A stretch of 64,000 nucleotides of DNA. Source: Rubrivivax rivuli (GTDB taxonomy: Bacteria > Pseudomonadota > Gammaproteobacteria > Burkholderiales > Burkholderiaceae_C). The DNA is taken from NCBI RefSeq assembly GCF_004016505.1, contig NZ_SACR01000004.1:434001-498000 (forward strand). Direction: 5' to 3'. Shown here one piece after another: positions 36,051 through 46,894 of the stretch (position 1 is its first letter; the number at the start of each line of letters is the position of its first letter). Both the position numbers and the translations under genes were made by a program. The notes beneath the pieces are model-generated. The model worked only from the letters and a program-made list of their open reading frames with translations, had not been told where the DNA came from and searched no databases.

Positions 36051-36959
36051 ATGGCCGCGCTTTCGCCTGCCGCGCTGCAGCGCGCGGTGCCCTTGGTCTT
36101 CGTGCTGATCTGGAGCACCGGCTTCGTGGTGGCGCGCTACGGCATGCCGCATGCCGGGCCGATGGACTTCCTGGCGCTGCGCTTCCTGTTTTCGGCCTTG
36201 CTCTTTCTCGCCTGGGTGCGGCTGTCGGGTGCGGCCTGGCCGCAGGGCGGTGCGCAGTGGGGTCACCTCGCGGTCACGGGCGTGCTCATGCACGCGGGCT
36301 ACCTGGGCGGCGTGTGGGCGGCGGTGAAACTGGGCCTGGGCGCGGGGCTGGTGTCGCTGATCGTCGGGCTGCAACCGGTGCTCACGGCACTGTGGCTGAG
36401 CGCCATGGCAGGCCATGGCGCAGGCAGTGCGGCGCGGGTGCGGCCGGTGCAATGGCTGGGCCTGGCGCTGGGTCTGGCGGGTCTGCTGCTGGTGGTGTGG
36501 CACAAGTTGCACCTGGGGCAGGCGCGGCCCGAAAACCTGGCCCTGGCGGTGCTGGCGCTCGGTGCCATCACGGCCGGCACGCTGTACCAGAAGCGCTGGG
36601 TGGCCCCATGTGATGTGCGCAGCGCCAGCGCGGTGCAGTTGCTGGCGGCGCTGGCGGTGACGGCACCGCTGGCCTGGATCGAAAGCTACGCCTTCGACTG
36701 GCATCCCCAACTCATCGGTGCGCTGGCCTGGTCGGTGCTCGTGCTCACGCTGGGCGGCAGTTCGCTGCTGTACCTGTTGATCCAGCGCGGCGCGGCCACG
36801 GCCGTCACCAGTTTGATGTATCTCGTGCCGCCTTGCACCGCCGTGCTCGCCTGGTGCTTGTTCGATGAATTGCTCACACCCTTGAGCCTGGCAGGCCTGG
36901 CGTGCACGGCCGTGGGCGTGGCGCTCGTCGTGCGCGACCCCGCGCCTGCGCGGGCCTAG
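36051..36959 (+). CDS. EamA/DMT-family inner membrane transporter
   Basis: A 302-residue protein with about ten hydrophobic helices in two EamA repeats; the first begins LVFVLIWSTGFVVARYGM and the second covers YQKRWVAPCD through AVGVALVVRD. Such DMT transporters export metabolites such as amino acids; no substrate can be assigned. ATG at 36051 is used. Co-transcription with pgsA is likely from the 5-bp gap. It is followed by the hupB promoter. Confidence 0.87.
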   Translation: MAALSPAALQRAVPLVFVLIWSTGFVVARYGMPHAGPMDFLALRFLFSALLFLAWVRLSGAAWPQGGAQWGHLAVTGVLMHAGYLGGVWAAVKLGLGAGLVSLIVGLQPVLTALWLSAMAGHGAGSAARVRPVQWLGLALGLAGLLLVVWHKLHLGQARPENLALAVLALGAITAGTLYQKRWVAPCDVRSASAVQLLAALAVTAPLAWIESYAFDWHPQLIGALAWSVLVLTLGGSSLLYLLIQRGAATAVTSLMYLVPPCTAVLAWCLFDELLTPLSLAGLACTAVGVALVVRDPAPARA

Positions 36960-36974
36960 AATCCGCGGCCTCGC

Positions 36975-37004
36975 TTGACACCTCGGAATCGGGCGGGATG
37001 TAAT
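36975..37004 (+). promoter_or_regulatory. sigma70-type promoter of the hupB unit
   Basis: A perfect -35 TTGACA at 36975-36980 and -10 TGTAAT at 36999-37004 are spaced by 18 bases. It lies 89 bases before the HU start and would also supply tRNA-Val. Confidence 0.7.
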
Positions 37005-37092
37005 GATTTGACCGCCTAGGCGCGGCGTGCGCCGGGTCTGCCGCCAGCGTAGCCACCGAATTCCGAAGACACCTGATGAGGGGAACCGCGAC

Positions 37093-37374
37093 GTGAACAA
37101 GAGTGAACTGATCGAGCACATCGCCAAGCAGGCCGACATCTCCAAGGCCGCGGCGGGCCGCTCGCTCGAGGCCTTGATCGGCGCGGTGAAGACCACGCTC
37201 AAGAAGGGCGGCAGCGTCACCATCACCGGCTTCGGCACCTTCACTGCGCCCAAGCGCGCTGCCCGCACGGGCCGCAACCCGCGCACCGGCGACGCCATCA
37301 AAATCAAGTCCGCCAAGGTGCCGAAGTTCCGCCCTGGCAAGGCCCTGAAAGACGGGCTCAACGGCGGCAAGTAA
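37093..37374 (+). CDS. hupB: HU family DNA-binding protein
   Basis: A 93-residue nucleoid protein that bends DNA. The family pattern is complete: [18 protein letters not shown], the central [11 protein letters not shown] and the DNA-contacting arm [14 protein letters not shown] with the proline that intercalates. The start is GTG at 37093 with an AGGGGA ribosome site upstream. It is followed by tRNA-Val and ppiD; hupB-ppiD order is also seen in E. coli, here with a tRNA between. Confidence 0.95.
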   Translation: MNKSELIEHIAKQADISKAAAGRSLEALIGAVKTTLKKGGSVTITGFGTFTAPKRAARTGRNPRTGDAIKIKSAKVPKFRPGKALKDGLNGGK

Positions 37375-37386
37375 GCACCGCATGCC

Positions 37387-37462
37387 GGGTGCTTAGCTCA
37401 GCCGGTAGAGCGGCGCCCTTACAAGGCGTAGGTCGGCGGTTCGAACCCGTCAGCACCCACCA
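37387..37462 (+). tRNA. tRNA-Val (anticodon TAC)
   Basis: 76 nucleotides with CCA encoded. Acceptor arms GGGTGCT and AGCACCC pair, the anticodon loop is CTTACAA giving UAC, and GGTTCGAAC is the T loop region. It lies 12 bp after hupB, so it is probably processed from the hupB transcript. Confidence 0.95.
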
Positions 37463-37479
37463 CCCCCTCCGCTAGAATT

Positions 37480-37510
37480 CGCCGCCCCGCGCGCTGCGCG
37501 GCGGCGTTTT
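37480..37510 (+). terminator. hairpin terminator after tRNA-Val
   Basis: GC-rich stem starting CGCCGC (37480-37485) and ending GCGGCG (37501-37506), with one bulge, then TTTT at 37507-37510. It would separate the hupB-tRNA unit from ppiD. Confidence 0.6.
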
Positions 37511-37568
37511 GTCATGGGCAGCGCCCTCGCCGCCCACACTGCCCGGCACGTCACCAGGATCTCTCTCG

Positions 37569-39485
37569 ATGTTCGATTTCATCCGCGACCACACCCGTCT
37601 GGTGCTGGGTTTCCTGCTGCTGCTGATCATTCCCTCGTTCATCTTCTTCGGCGTCGAGGGCTACACGCAGTTCAACGACGCCGCGAGCCAGGCCGTGGCC
37701 AAGGTCGATGGGCAGAAGATCTCGCGCGCCGAATGGGACGACGCGCACCGCCGCTTCATGGACAACCAGCGCCGCCAGGCGCCCACGCAAGACCCGGTGG
37801 CGCTCGACACACCGGCCGCGCGCCGCGACACGCTGGACAACCTGGTCCGTGAACGCGTGCTGCTGACCGCGGCCACGAAGATGCATCTGTTCCCCAGCGA
37901 TGCCCGCATGGCACGCCTGTTCGACAGCGACCCGCAGTACGCCGGTCTGCGTGGCGCCGACGGCAAGATCAGCCGCGAACTTCTGGTGGCACAGGGTCTC
38001 ACGCCGGCCCTCTTCGACCAGCGCCTGCGGCAGGACCTGGGCGTGCGCCAGGTGGTGGCGGGCGTGCTGTCGACCGCGCCCTCCAGCGCCGTGCCGGCCA
38101 ACGCGGCGCTCGACGCCTTCATGCAACGCCGTGCCGTGCAATTGCAGCGTTTCGACCCCGCGGCCTACCGCGAGAAGGTGCAGGCCACCGACGCCGACGT
38201 CGAGGCCTACTACAAGGCGAACACGGCGCAGTTCAAGGCGCCCGAGCAGGCCCGCATCGAATACGTGCTGCTCGATCTGGCGCTGCTGGGCCAGGGCGTG
38301 GCCGTCACCGAAGAAGACCTGCGCAAGGCCTACAACGACGGCATCGCCAAGTACTCGACGCCCGAAGAGCGCCGAGCCAGCCACATCCTCGTGAAGGCCG
38401 AGGCGGGCGCGAAGGCCGACGAGCGCGCCAAGGCCAAGGCCAAGGCCGAGGGCCTGCTGGCCGAAGTGCGCAAGAACCCGGCAGGCTTCGCCGAACTGGC
38501 GCGCAAGAACTCCGACGACCCGGGCTCTGCAGCCCAGGGCGGCGACCTCGATTTCTTCGGCCGTGGCCAGATGGTCAAGCCTTTCGAGGAAGCGGCCTTC
38601 ACGCTCAAGCAGGGCGAGATCAGCGGCATCGTCGAGAGCGATTTCGGCTTCCACATCATCACGGTCACAGGCGTGCGCGGCGGCCAGGTGCGGCCCTTCG
38701 AGGCGGTGCGTGCCGAAGTCGAAGCCGAACTGCGCAAGACGCTGGCGCAGAAGCGCTGGGCCGAATCGGCAGAGACCTTCACGAACACCGTCTACGAGCA
38801 GAGCGACAGCCTGAAGCCCGTGGTCGACAAGCTCAAGCTCAGCCTGCAGACGGCCACCGTGCTGCGCAAGCCCGCCCCCGGCGCCACCGGCCCGCTGGCC
38901 TCGGCCAAGCTGCTGGACGCCGTGTTCGGCACTGAAACCCTGCGCAACAAGCGCAACACCGATGCGGTGGAGGTCGGCAGCAACCAGCTGGTGTCGGCAC
39001 GCGTCGTTGAGCACTTCCCGGAGCGTGTGCAGGCCTTCGCCGAAGTCAAGGACCGCGTGCGCCAGCGGCTCGTGGAAGAGCGCGCCGCGGCGCTGGCTCG
39101 CCAGGAAGGCGAAGCCCGCGTGGCGGCGCTGAAGGCCGGCAACAGCACCGAGCCGCTGCCCATCGTGGTGACGGTTTCTCGCGCCCAGGCCCAGGGCATG
39201 CCGCGCCCGCTGATGGATGCGGCGCTGCGCGCCGATGCCGACAAGCTGCCCGCCGTGACGGGCGTGGACCTCGGCGCCGACGGCTACTTCGTCGTGCGCG
39301 TGATGCAGGTGCTGCCGCGCGAAACGCCGCCGGGCGGCGATGCTCCGCTGCGCGCGCAGTACGCGCAGGCCTGGGGTGTGGCCGAGACCGAGGCCTACCT
39401 GGCATCGCTCAAGAAGCGCTACAAGGCCAACGTGACGCCCCTCGCAGCCACGCCTTCCGACGCTGCGGCATCGGCAGCGCGCTGA
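37569..39485 (+). CDS. ppiD: PpiD/SurA-type periplasmic peptidyl-prolyl isomerase
   Basis: A 638-residue membrane-anchored periplasmic chaperone that helps outer-membrane and secreted proteins fold. It has one N-terminal helix ([20 protein letters not shown]), a SurA-like N-domain (about 40-190), and a rotamase domain of parvulin type ([40 protein letters not shown]). ATG at 37569 is preceded by AGGA with a nine-base spacer; the in-frame start at 37509 would extend into the terminator. Position after hupB matches E. coli. Confidence 0.93.
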   Translation: MFDFIRDHTRLVLGFLLLLIIPSFIFFGVEGYTQFNDAASQAVAKVDGQKISRAEWDDAHRRFMDNQRRQAPTQDPVALDTPAARRDTLDNLVRERVLLTAATKMHLFPSDARMARLFDSDPQYAGLRGADGKISRELLVAQGLTPALFDQRLRQDLGVRQVVAGVLSTAPSSAVPANAALDAFMQRRAVQLQRFDPAAYREKVQATDADVEAYYKANTAQFKAPEQARIEYVLLDLALLGQGVAVTEEDLRKAYNDGIAKYSTPEERRASHILVKAEAGAKADERAKAKAKAEGLLAEVRKNPAGFAELARKNSDDPGSAAQGGDLDFFGRGQMVKPFEEAAFTLKQGEISGIVESDFGFHIITVTGVRGGQVRPFEAVRAEVEAELRKTLAQKRWAESAETFTNTVYEQSDSLKPVVDKLKLSLQTATVLRKPAPGATGPLASAKLLDAVFGTETLRNKRNTDAVEVGSNQLVSARVVEHFPERVQAFAEVKDRVRQRLVEERAAALARQEGEARVAALKAGNSTEPLPIVVTVSRAQAQGMPRPLMDAALRADADKLPAVTGVDLGADGYFVVRVMQVLPRETPPGGDAPLRAQYAQAWGVAETEAYLASLKKRYKANVTPLAATPSDAAASAAR

Positions 39486-39511
39486 GCGGGGCTGCGGCCC
39501 GGCGGGCACGC

Positions 39512-39517
39512 TATACT
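39512..39517 (+). promoter_or_regulatory. -10 element of tRNA-His
   Basis: TATACT at 39512-39517 lies 14 bp before the tRNA start, at the right distance for transcription to begin just before it. No convincing -35 is seen in the GC-rich sequence upstream. Confidence 0.5.
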
Positions 39518-39531
39518 CTCGCTCCTTCTGC

Positions 39532-39608
39532 GGTGGCTGTAGCTCAGTTGGTAGAGTCCCAGATTGTGATTCTGGTCGTCGTGGGTTCGAGTCCCATCAG
39601 CCACCCCA
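39532..39608 (+). tRNA. tRNA-His (anticodon GTG), prophage integration target
   Basis: 77 nucleotides including the extra 5' G (39532) diagnostic of tRNA-His and an encoded CCA. Acceptor arms GTGGCTG and CAGCCAC pair; the anticodon stem CCAGA/TCTGG encloses loop TTGTGAT, anticodon GUG. The T arm and 3' acceptor (39582 onward) form part of a 31-bp repeat found again at 48822. The functional tRNA is the left copy, restored by the incoming phage DNA. Confidence 0.96.
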
Positions 39609-39612
39609 CCGC
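39582..39612. repeat. attL, 31-bp direct repeat at 3' end of tRNA-His
   Basis: Starts TGGGTTCGAGTCCCATCAG and ends CCACCCCACCGC; identical at 48822-48852 over 31 bases, with mismatches immediately outside on both sides. It spans the T arm, acceptor strand and a few bases beyond. Confidence 0.93.
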
Positions 39613-39617
39613 TTTAC

Positions 39618-40775
39618 CTATGAGGCCGCTGGCCCTTCCGATTTCTGGGGAAGACCCGGGGAAGAATCGGCCAGCGCCGCCTCTAACTGCAGCATCTCGC
39701 GGGCGTCCTGCTCGCCGCTGATCCAGCGAGAGTAGGTGCGCAGGAACATCTCGATACTGTGGCCGAGTTGCTTGGCGCAGAACGCCGGGCGCATGCCCGC
39801 CATGAGCATCATCGTGGCGTAGGTGTGCCGGCAGTTGTTGGGCGGCCGGTACCGGATGCCGAGTCGTTTCAGGCAAGGCTCCCAGTAGGAGCGACGGAAA
39901 GCGCGCTCTTCGCGCCACTCCGTTCCGTAGCGCGGGTCCAGCCACACATGTTGCCCGGCCATCTGAGTGTGCTTGCGCTGGCGCTGAAGGGCCGCCAAGG
40001 CGCGGCTATTGGCCAGGACGTCCCGAACCACCGAGGTCTTTGTCTTGCCCTTGTCCTGCCCGCGCACGATGGTTTCGCTGATACGGAAGCTGCCGCGCGC
40101 TAGGTCTACTTGGGGCCAGCGTAGCCCGGCCATCTCAGACGTCCGCACTCCCGAGAAGAACCGCCACTCGATCATGTTGGCCACAGGTTCGGGGTAGTGG
40201 CTGACGAAGTCCGCGATGATTGCCTCGGCCTCGTCGCGTGTGAACGGGTCCGGTGGGTCGCGTTGCCAGCTGGCGCGCGGAACGTCGGCCGCCGGGTTCT
40301 CCTGCATGGCCTTGTCTTTAACCGCCAGGGCGAACGCTTGGCGGGCCACCGAGACGTAGTTGTTGATCGTCTTGCCGGACAGGTCGGGCCGGGCGGCTAG
40401 CGCAGTGAGGATGTCCGAATGTCGCACTGCTCGGGCTGGCTTGTCCCCGATGGCAGTCTTCCAGAACTTCAGGGCGCTCTCATACCCGGCTTTGGTGCTG
40501 CCCTCGATGCGCTGGGCCGAAAGCCACGTGTCAAGCACCGTCCCGGCCGTGGCTGGCGTGTCCGCCGTTCCGGCAGCGGGGAAGTATTCGGCCATGCTGA
40601 ACGTGCCGTAGCGCATGCGCTCGCGGATCTCGCCGGCCAATCGCAGGGCCCACTTCACGTTAGCCGGCGTGGGCAGCGCAGGGACGCCGTTGACCATGAG
40701 CGTAGGTTTGCCCGGCACGAAAGTGAACCGGATCGACTTCGCCCTAACTTCTACGCCCGACCCCGTTCTACCCAC
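39618..40775 (-). CDS. int: phage tyrosine integrase
   Basis: A 385-residue tyrosine recombinase that would insert and excise the element at tRNA-His. The N-terminus (GVEVRAKSIRFTF) matches the arm-binding DUF3596 type, then a SAM-like core-binding domain (about 80-175). Catalytic residues are Arg in FFSGVRTSEMAGL, Lys in GKTKTSVVRD, His-x-x-Arg as NCRHTYATMM (the order is R-H), His in LGHS and the nucleophile Tyr in TYSRW. The GTG start at 40775 overlaps the excisionase-like gene by 25 bases. It ends 5 bp from attL, the usual position. Confidence 0.95.
   Translation of the reverse strand: MGRTGSGVEVRAKSIRFTFVPGKPTLMVNGVPALPTPANVKWALRLAGEIRERMRYGTFSMAEYFPAAGTADTPATAGTVLDTWLSAQRIEGSTKAGYESALKFWKTAIGDKPARAVRHSDILTALAARPDLSGKTINNYVSVARQAFALAVKDKAMQENPAADVPRASWQRDPPDPFTRDEAEAIIADFVSHYPEPVANMIEWRFFSGVRTSEMAGLRWPQVDLARGSFRISETIVRGQDKGKTKTSVVRDVLANSRALAALQRQRKHTQMAGQHVWLDPRYGTEWREERAFRRSYWEPCLKRLGIRYRPPNNCRHTYATMMLMAGMRPAFCAKQLGHSIEMFLRTYSRWISGEQDAREMLQLEAALADSSPGLPQKSEGPAAS
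39647..39667. repeat. left GGGGAAGA pair, candidate integrase arm sites
   Basis: Two GGGGAAGA units separated by CCC and followed by AT lie 35 bp inside attL, within the 3' end of int. A near-identical pair occurs at 48721-48742, 80 bp inside attR, in the same orientation. In a circularised element they would flank the core on both sides, as arm-type sites do. Confidence 0.55.
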
Positions 40776-40951
40776 GCTCGGTACCCCTCAACGCTGAGAA
40801 GGCGCCGCCCATCCGGGGCCTTGCGCCACTCCCTACCTTCGACCCATTCGCCCCGTTCAATCTTGCGCTCCATCGCTTTGACTGTGTAGCCGGTGATCTC
40901 TTCGGCTTTCTTCAGCACGACGTATGGCGCCAATGCGGTCGGCGCGCTCAC
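40751..40951 (-). CDS. excisionase-like DNA-binding protein
   Basis: A 66-residue protein with a winged-helix pattern of phage excisionases: YVVLKKAEEITGYTVKAME, RKIERGEWVEGREW and the DGRRLLSVEGYRAWVE wing and helix. It sits directly upstream of int, overlapping it, as excisionases usually do, and would bias the integrase toward excision. The GTG start at 40951 overlaps the HNH stop (GTGA). Confidence 0.8.
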   Translation of the reverse strand: MSAPTALAPYVVLKKAEEITGYTVKAMERKIERGEWVEGREWRKAPDGRRLLSVEGYRAWVERGRA

Positions 40952-41436
40952 GATGCCACCTCGTAGCGGTTGCCTTTGCTGAGGTTGTCGAACGCGGGCA
41001 AAACCTGCAGGTTGGTGTGGACGTGTAGACCCGAAACATTCTTGCCCTGAAGGGGGATGACGTGGTCGACGTGATGGGGGGTGCCGGTTCGGCGCGAAGC
41101 ATCCCAAGCGGCTTCGTAGAACGCCCTGATCGCATCAAGGTCGGCCCACGGCGGAGTGCGCTGCAGGCGCGCCGACCTGGCGCGGGCGCTCGCCGCCCTG
41201 AGATCCCCCATGCTCGGCCCGCAGTAGTCCTCCGCGAACTCGCGGGCGATCTCTTCCTGCCGCATCTCGTGAGTAGCGCGGACGTCCGCGTGGTACTGCT
41301 CAAGTGCGGACCCCTCATAGGCGCGCGGCTTCCGACCAATCTTGGAACGCAGAAAAGCGACTTGTTCCGCAGAGAGCCCGCGGTACGCATCGGCCTCATC
41401 AGCCGTCAACTCCGTTTCGTGGACGCTCTGACTCAT
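40948..41436 (-). CDS. phage HNH endonuclease-like protein
   Basis: A 162-residue protein whose C-terminus carries an HNH-like core: HHVDHVIPLQGKNVSGLH then NLQVLPAFDNLSKGN. The N-terminal half is helical and charged (RSKIGRKPRAYEG, MRQEEIAREFAEDY). In phages such proteins nick or cut DNA, often in packaging or defence; here it lies in the early integration module. ATG at 41436; its 5' end overlaps the Cro-like gene by 38 bases and its stop overlaps the excisionase-like start. Confidence 0.78.
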   Translation of the reverse strand: MSQSVHETELTADEADAYRGLSAEQVAFLRSKIGRKPRAYEGSALEQYHADVRATHEMRQEEIAREFAEDYCGPSMGDLRAASARARSARLQRTPPWADLDAIRAFYEAAWDASRRTGTPHHVDHVIPLQGKNVSGLHVHTNLQVLPAFDNLSKGNRYEVAS

Positions 41437-41677
41437 CGCCGGTCCCTACGAGCAGATCTTCCAGCGTGAGCGGCTGAGTCATGAGCTTTCGCGCGATCTT
41501 TTTGCTCTCGCGCACCAGGGCCAGGGCGAGCCTGAGCCGAGGGTTCGGGTACGGCTGAGCGGCGATCTGGTAGAGGTAAAGCTCCGTCGTTTCGCAAGCC
41601 TCCGCAAACGCCTTGCGTTCGGGCTTCCCCGGGAACGCGCGCAGGAATCGCAGCAAAGGTGTAATCTTGGTGTCCAC
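41399..41677 (-). CDS. YdaS/Cro-like phage regulator
   Basis: A 92-residue protein with a helix-turn-helix-like stretch: PERKAFAEACETTELYLYQIA then NPRLRLALALVRESKKIA, the pattern of YdaS/Cro-type repressors. GTG at 41677 has GAGG eight bases upstream; a TTG six bases earlier has an unworkable spacing. It overlaps the HNH gene and the end of the accessory gene at 41433-41906. Likely controls the early genes. Confidence 0.6.
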   Translation of the reverse strand: MDTKITPLLRFLRAFPGKPERKAFAEACETTELYLYQIAAQPYPNPRLRLALALVRESKKIARKLMTQPLTLEDLLVGTGDESERPRNGVDG

Positions 41678-41906
41678 GTGCAAGCCTCAATCGTTCGATT
41701 CGCCGTCGAAGCATTGATGCTGTGTACTCCGCTTTTTCCCGCTCTTGCTCCGCCTTCAACAGAGAGAACTGGGCGCTTCGTATCTCCGCGTCCAACACTT
41801 CGTCTACAGAGATCGTACTTGCTTCCAAGCGTCGTTTGATCGTTCCTGCTAGTGATGCCAGCAGTTCGCGCACGGTGCGCGGCGGTCGGTCTTCGCTTAG
41901 AAGCAT
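41433..41906 (-). CDS. phage accessory protein with coiled coil, extended over the Cro-like gene
   Basis: An open frame of 157 residues. The first 75 residues look real: MLLSEDRPPRTVRELLASLA, ISVDEVLDAEIRSAQ and a coiled coil (LLKAEQEREKAEYTASMLRRR). The remaining half overlaps the Cro-like gene by about 245 bases in another frame and has the Arg/Ala/Pro-rich composition of a shadow frame. Either the original stop was lost to a frameshift near 41680, or the overlap is genuine. Function unknown. Confidence 0.45.
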   Translation of the reverse strand: MLLSEDRPPRTVRELLASLAGTIKRRLEASTISVDEVLDAEIRSAQFSLLKAEQEREKAEYTASMLRRRIERLRLARGHQDYTFAAIPARVPGEARTQGVCGGLRNDGALPLPDRRSAVPEPSAQARPGPGAREQKDRAKAHDSAAHAGRSARRDRR

Positions 41907-41985
41907 GTCGTTTTCTCGTAGTGAAGTGTGCGATGAATCGCAGCCGTTAAACACCATGCGGTGCTAGGGGGCCGCTTTGGAGGGA

Positions 41986-42759
41986 TCAGCCTTTGCGGTA
42001 GCGCTTCGCGCGCCAGCCGCCGGCGGCCTTGATCGGCCAACCGACGTTCCAAGGGTCGGGCTTGACCATGAGCGCTTCGAGTTGCTCGACGCTGCCCACG
42101 CCCTCTGGCACCTCCGCGACGATCTCGTCGTAGGTGTGCATGGCGACGCGATAGCCGGCGTTCTCGCAACCGCGAATCGCGCCCATCTGCTTGTCGCGGG
42201 CGACCTTCTGCGTGACGTTCTCGGCGGCGAGGCCACCGTAAAGCGGCATCCGCATCCAGCCGGTCGGGCCCTTCTTCTGGTTGCTGTTCCAGCCCTCGTA
42301 GCTCAACGAGAGGCCGCGCCACTCCTGCGGCGATGGCGCCAAGCGTGGCCGGTGGTATGTGATGAGCCCGCCGCTCGGCACCTTGCAGTAAAGAACGTCG
42401 CCTTTCATGAGGTACGACACGCCGCTTGACGTGCCATCCAGGCGCAGCACCTCGAACTCGATGCCCGGCGTGAGCACCGCGCAGACGGCCATGCCTTCGA
42501 GGCCGAAGAACTCGGGCGTCCTGTCCCAGCGGTCCGCGTAGCTGATAAGCCCCGCGTTCAAGCGGATGGCCATGCCGAATTCGCCGAGCGTGGTCACGAG
42601 CGACAGGTTCGAGATCTTGCCGCTCGCAAGGTGCGGGGCGAGCGCCTGCATGATCGCCGCGAAGTTGCTCAGGTCGAGCGCCGCGGGGGCAACAGGCGCG
42701 GCGGCAGGCGGAGCGGGCGGCAAGCCGGCGGGGGCGGCTGCGGGCGCAGCGGCGGGCAA
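41986..42759 (-). pseudogene. C-terminal fragment of phage family A DNA polymerase
   Basis: The last 187 or so residues (DNA 42549-41986) match the end of phage Pol A proteins: YCKVPSGGLITYHRPRL, SLSYEGWNSNQKKGP, LYGGLAAENVTQKVARD, the motif C region VAMHTYDEIVAEVPEG and the closing GWPIKAAGGWRAKRYRKG. The polymerase's nuclease domain and most of its palm are missing. The upstream in-frame part (Ala/Pro-rich, then ALDLSNFAAIMQALAPHLA) looks like a piece of a different phage gene, so this is a chimera. No credible start exists; the reading frame runs into antisense of the tail stub. It is a deletion remnant. Confidence 0.75.
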
Positions 42760-42771
42760 CGTCAGCGCAGC

Positions 42772-43042
42772 AGCGCGGCGCAGTTCGTCTTCGACTACAG
42801 CGAGGCGCTGGGGCGCATCGGCGCGGGCACCACGACGGCCAACTATTCGCCGCTCAACCCCGCTACCGGCGCGCCGCTGTTCACGCTGCTGGCCGCCAGC
42901 TGGTCGACGGGCATCCTCGTCGGCTCGGTGTTGCGCTTCAACACCGCGGCAGCCAGCGCTGCAGTGTGGGCGCTGCGCTCCACGATGCGCAGCACCGCCA
43001 GCGGCACCACGGGTGCAGCGTGGCGCTTGCTCGGGAGCGTCG

Positions 43043-43050
<8 letters not shown>
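42772..43050 (+). pseudogene. C-terminal fragment of phage tail protein
   Basis: About 92 residues from AAQFVFDYSEALGRIGAG through WRLLGSVDA, the kind of C-terminus seen in tail proteins of betaproteobacterial phages (ATGAPLFTLLAASW, GSVLRFNTAAASAA). There is no start or N-terminal part: the frame upstream is antisense to the polymerase fragment. It marks the right side of the deletion scar near 42765. Its last codons overlap the next gene's ATG. Confidence 0.65.
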
Positions 43051-45621
<2,571 letters not shown>

Positions 45622-45622
<1 letters not shown>

Positions 45623-46194
45623 TGAGCACCAACCTTTTCAGCCGCCTCCGCGCGCTGCTGCCGGGCCCGGCGGCCACAGTCGGCACGGTGGCTTCGGTCA
45701 ATGGCGACGGCACCAGCAACGTCGACCTCGTGGCCGGCGCCGGCTCGGTGAGCGTTGCGCCCGGCGTGGCCACGGGCTCGCGAGTGGTGGTGCGCGGCAT
45801 GGCGGCCGTTGGCGCGCGGGTGCTGATCCGGCAAGGGCTGATCGAAGCAGTGCTGCCCGACGGCCCCGTGGTCGACGCGGAGATCGGTTCTCGAGTCTCG
45901 CAGCCACTCGGGCCGCCGCTGCTGGCCCTGGCCGCACCTGTGGCACCGTGGGCGGCCGTCGTGGGCACGCCCTACAGCTTCCCGCTCGAAGCGTTCTTCA
46001 GTGGCGGCTGGGCACCGCGCGCCTACACGCTCACCGCCGGCACGCTGCCGCCCGGCTTGGCTCTCAACGCAGCGACGGGCGTCATCTCGGGCACGCGCAC
46101 CGCAGCTACGGGCGGTACCGGCCTCGTCGTGGCCTGCCAGGACAGCACCAGGCGCCAAGTGCTGAGCGCGGCGTTCGACATCGCTTCGTCCTGA
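45622..46194 (+). CDS. phage baseplate/tail protein with He_PIG Ig-like domain
   Basis: A 190-residue protein. The N-terminal part (VGTVASVNGDGTSNVDLVAG, GVATGSRVVVRG, VLIRQGLIEAVLPDGP) looks like an OB-type fold of baseplate proteins. The C-terminal part is an Ig-like He_PIG module: VVGTPYSFPLEAFF, TLTAGTLPPGLALNAATGVI and SGTRTA. Its ATG overlaps the stop of the tail/adhesin gene (TGATG), so they are coupled. Likely at the tail tip. Confidence 0.65.
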
Positions 46195-46245
46195 CGAAAT
46201 AGCCGTGTTGGCGCCCGCGACGCTGGCCACGTAGGGTCGCGGACC

Positions 46246-46623
46246 ATGAACGATCATCCTGCCCCGATTTCGCTCGGGGGCCTCGCCGCCGCGTTGATCT
46301 CCCTGCTTGGTCCGCTTGCTGGCGAGTACCTGACGATCGTCTTCTGCTCGTTCGTCGGGGCCATGTGGTCGCTCTCGGGCCGCGAAACCAACGCCGCCGC
46401 CCCCCGCTTCGACGGCGCCCGTTTCATGCTGCGGATGATCCTCACCGCGGTCGTCTTCAGTTCCTCGGCCGCATGGCTGATCGAGCGTTACTCGGGCTGG
46501 CCAGCGCATCACGTGCTCGCCGGTGTGGCGTTCTTCATCGCGTTCGTCGGCGACCGGTGGCGCCCTTTGGCGGGCGACATCGTGGCGGCCTTCCGTCGCA
46601 AACTTGGAGGCAATGCACCATGA
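46246..46623 (+). CDS. holin-like phage membrane protein
   Basis: A 125-residue protein with three hydrophobic stretches (GGLAAALISLLGPLAGEYLT, MILTAVVFSSSAAWLI, VLAGVAFFIAFVG) and a basic end (RRKLGG). Size, topology and position before the lysis genes fit a phage holin. It overlaps the next gene by ATGA. Confidence 0.6.
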   Translation: MNDHPAPISLGGLAAALISLLGPLAGEYLTIVFCSFVGAMWSLSGRETNAAAPRFDGARFMLRMILTAVVFSSSAAWLIERYSGWPAHHVLAGVAFFIAFVGDRWRPLAGDIVAAFRRKLGGNAP

Positions 46624-46892
46624 CCGTGCTGTATGTCGTGGCGTGCGCTACGCTGATCTACACCTCGTTCTGCCGCGCCGTGCTCATGTCGCGCGACACC
46701 ACGCGACTCGCCGTGCGCTTGGCGTTCGTCAGCCTGGGGAGCTCGGCCGCGTTCGGCTTGCTGGCCCTGGCGCTCTGGGGCTACTCGCCCTCGCTGCCCA
46801 GCGTGACGATCCTCGTGTCGTTCGCCGCGGTGCAGATCGTCACGTCTCGTCTGTGGCGCGAGGGCGTGCCGGCGCGCTTCAGGAGCGTGTGA
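46620..46892 (+). CDS. second small phage membrane protein, holin or antiholin-like
   Basis: A 90-residue protein with three predicted helices (VLYVVACATLIYTSF, LAFVSLGSSAAFGLLALAL, VTILVSFAAVQIVT). ATG at 46620 overlaps the preceding stop and has GGAGG nine bases upstream. Paired small membrane proteins before spanins often act as holin and antiholin; which is which cannot be told. Confidence 0.55.
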   Translation: MTVLYVVACATLIYTSFCRAVLMSRDTTRLAVRLAFVSLGSSAAFGLLALALWGYSPSLPSVTILVSFAAVQIVTSRLWREGVPARFRSV

Positions 46893-46894
46893 CC

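Noticed and set aside
42566-43042. Upstream in-frame extension of the tail/adhesin gene to 42566.
   Set aside because: It reads antisense to the polymerase stub and out of frame over the tail stub, with Ala/Arg/Ser-rich shadow sequence; ATG at 43043 has a good ribosome site.
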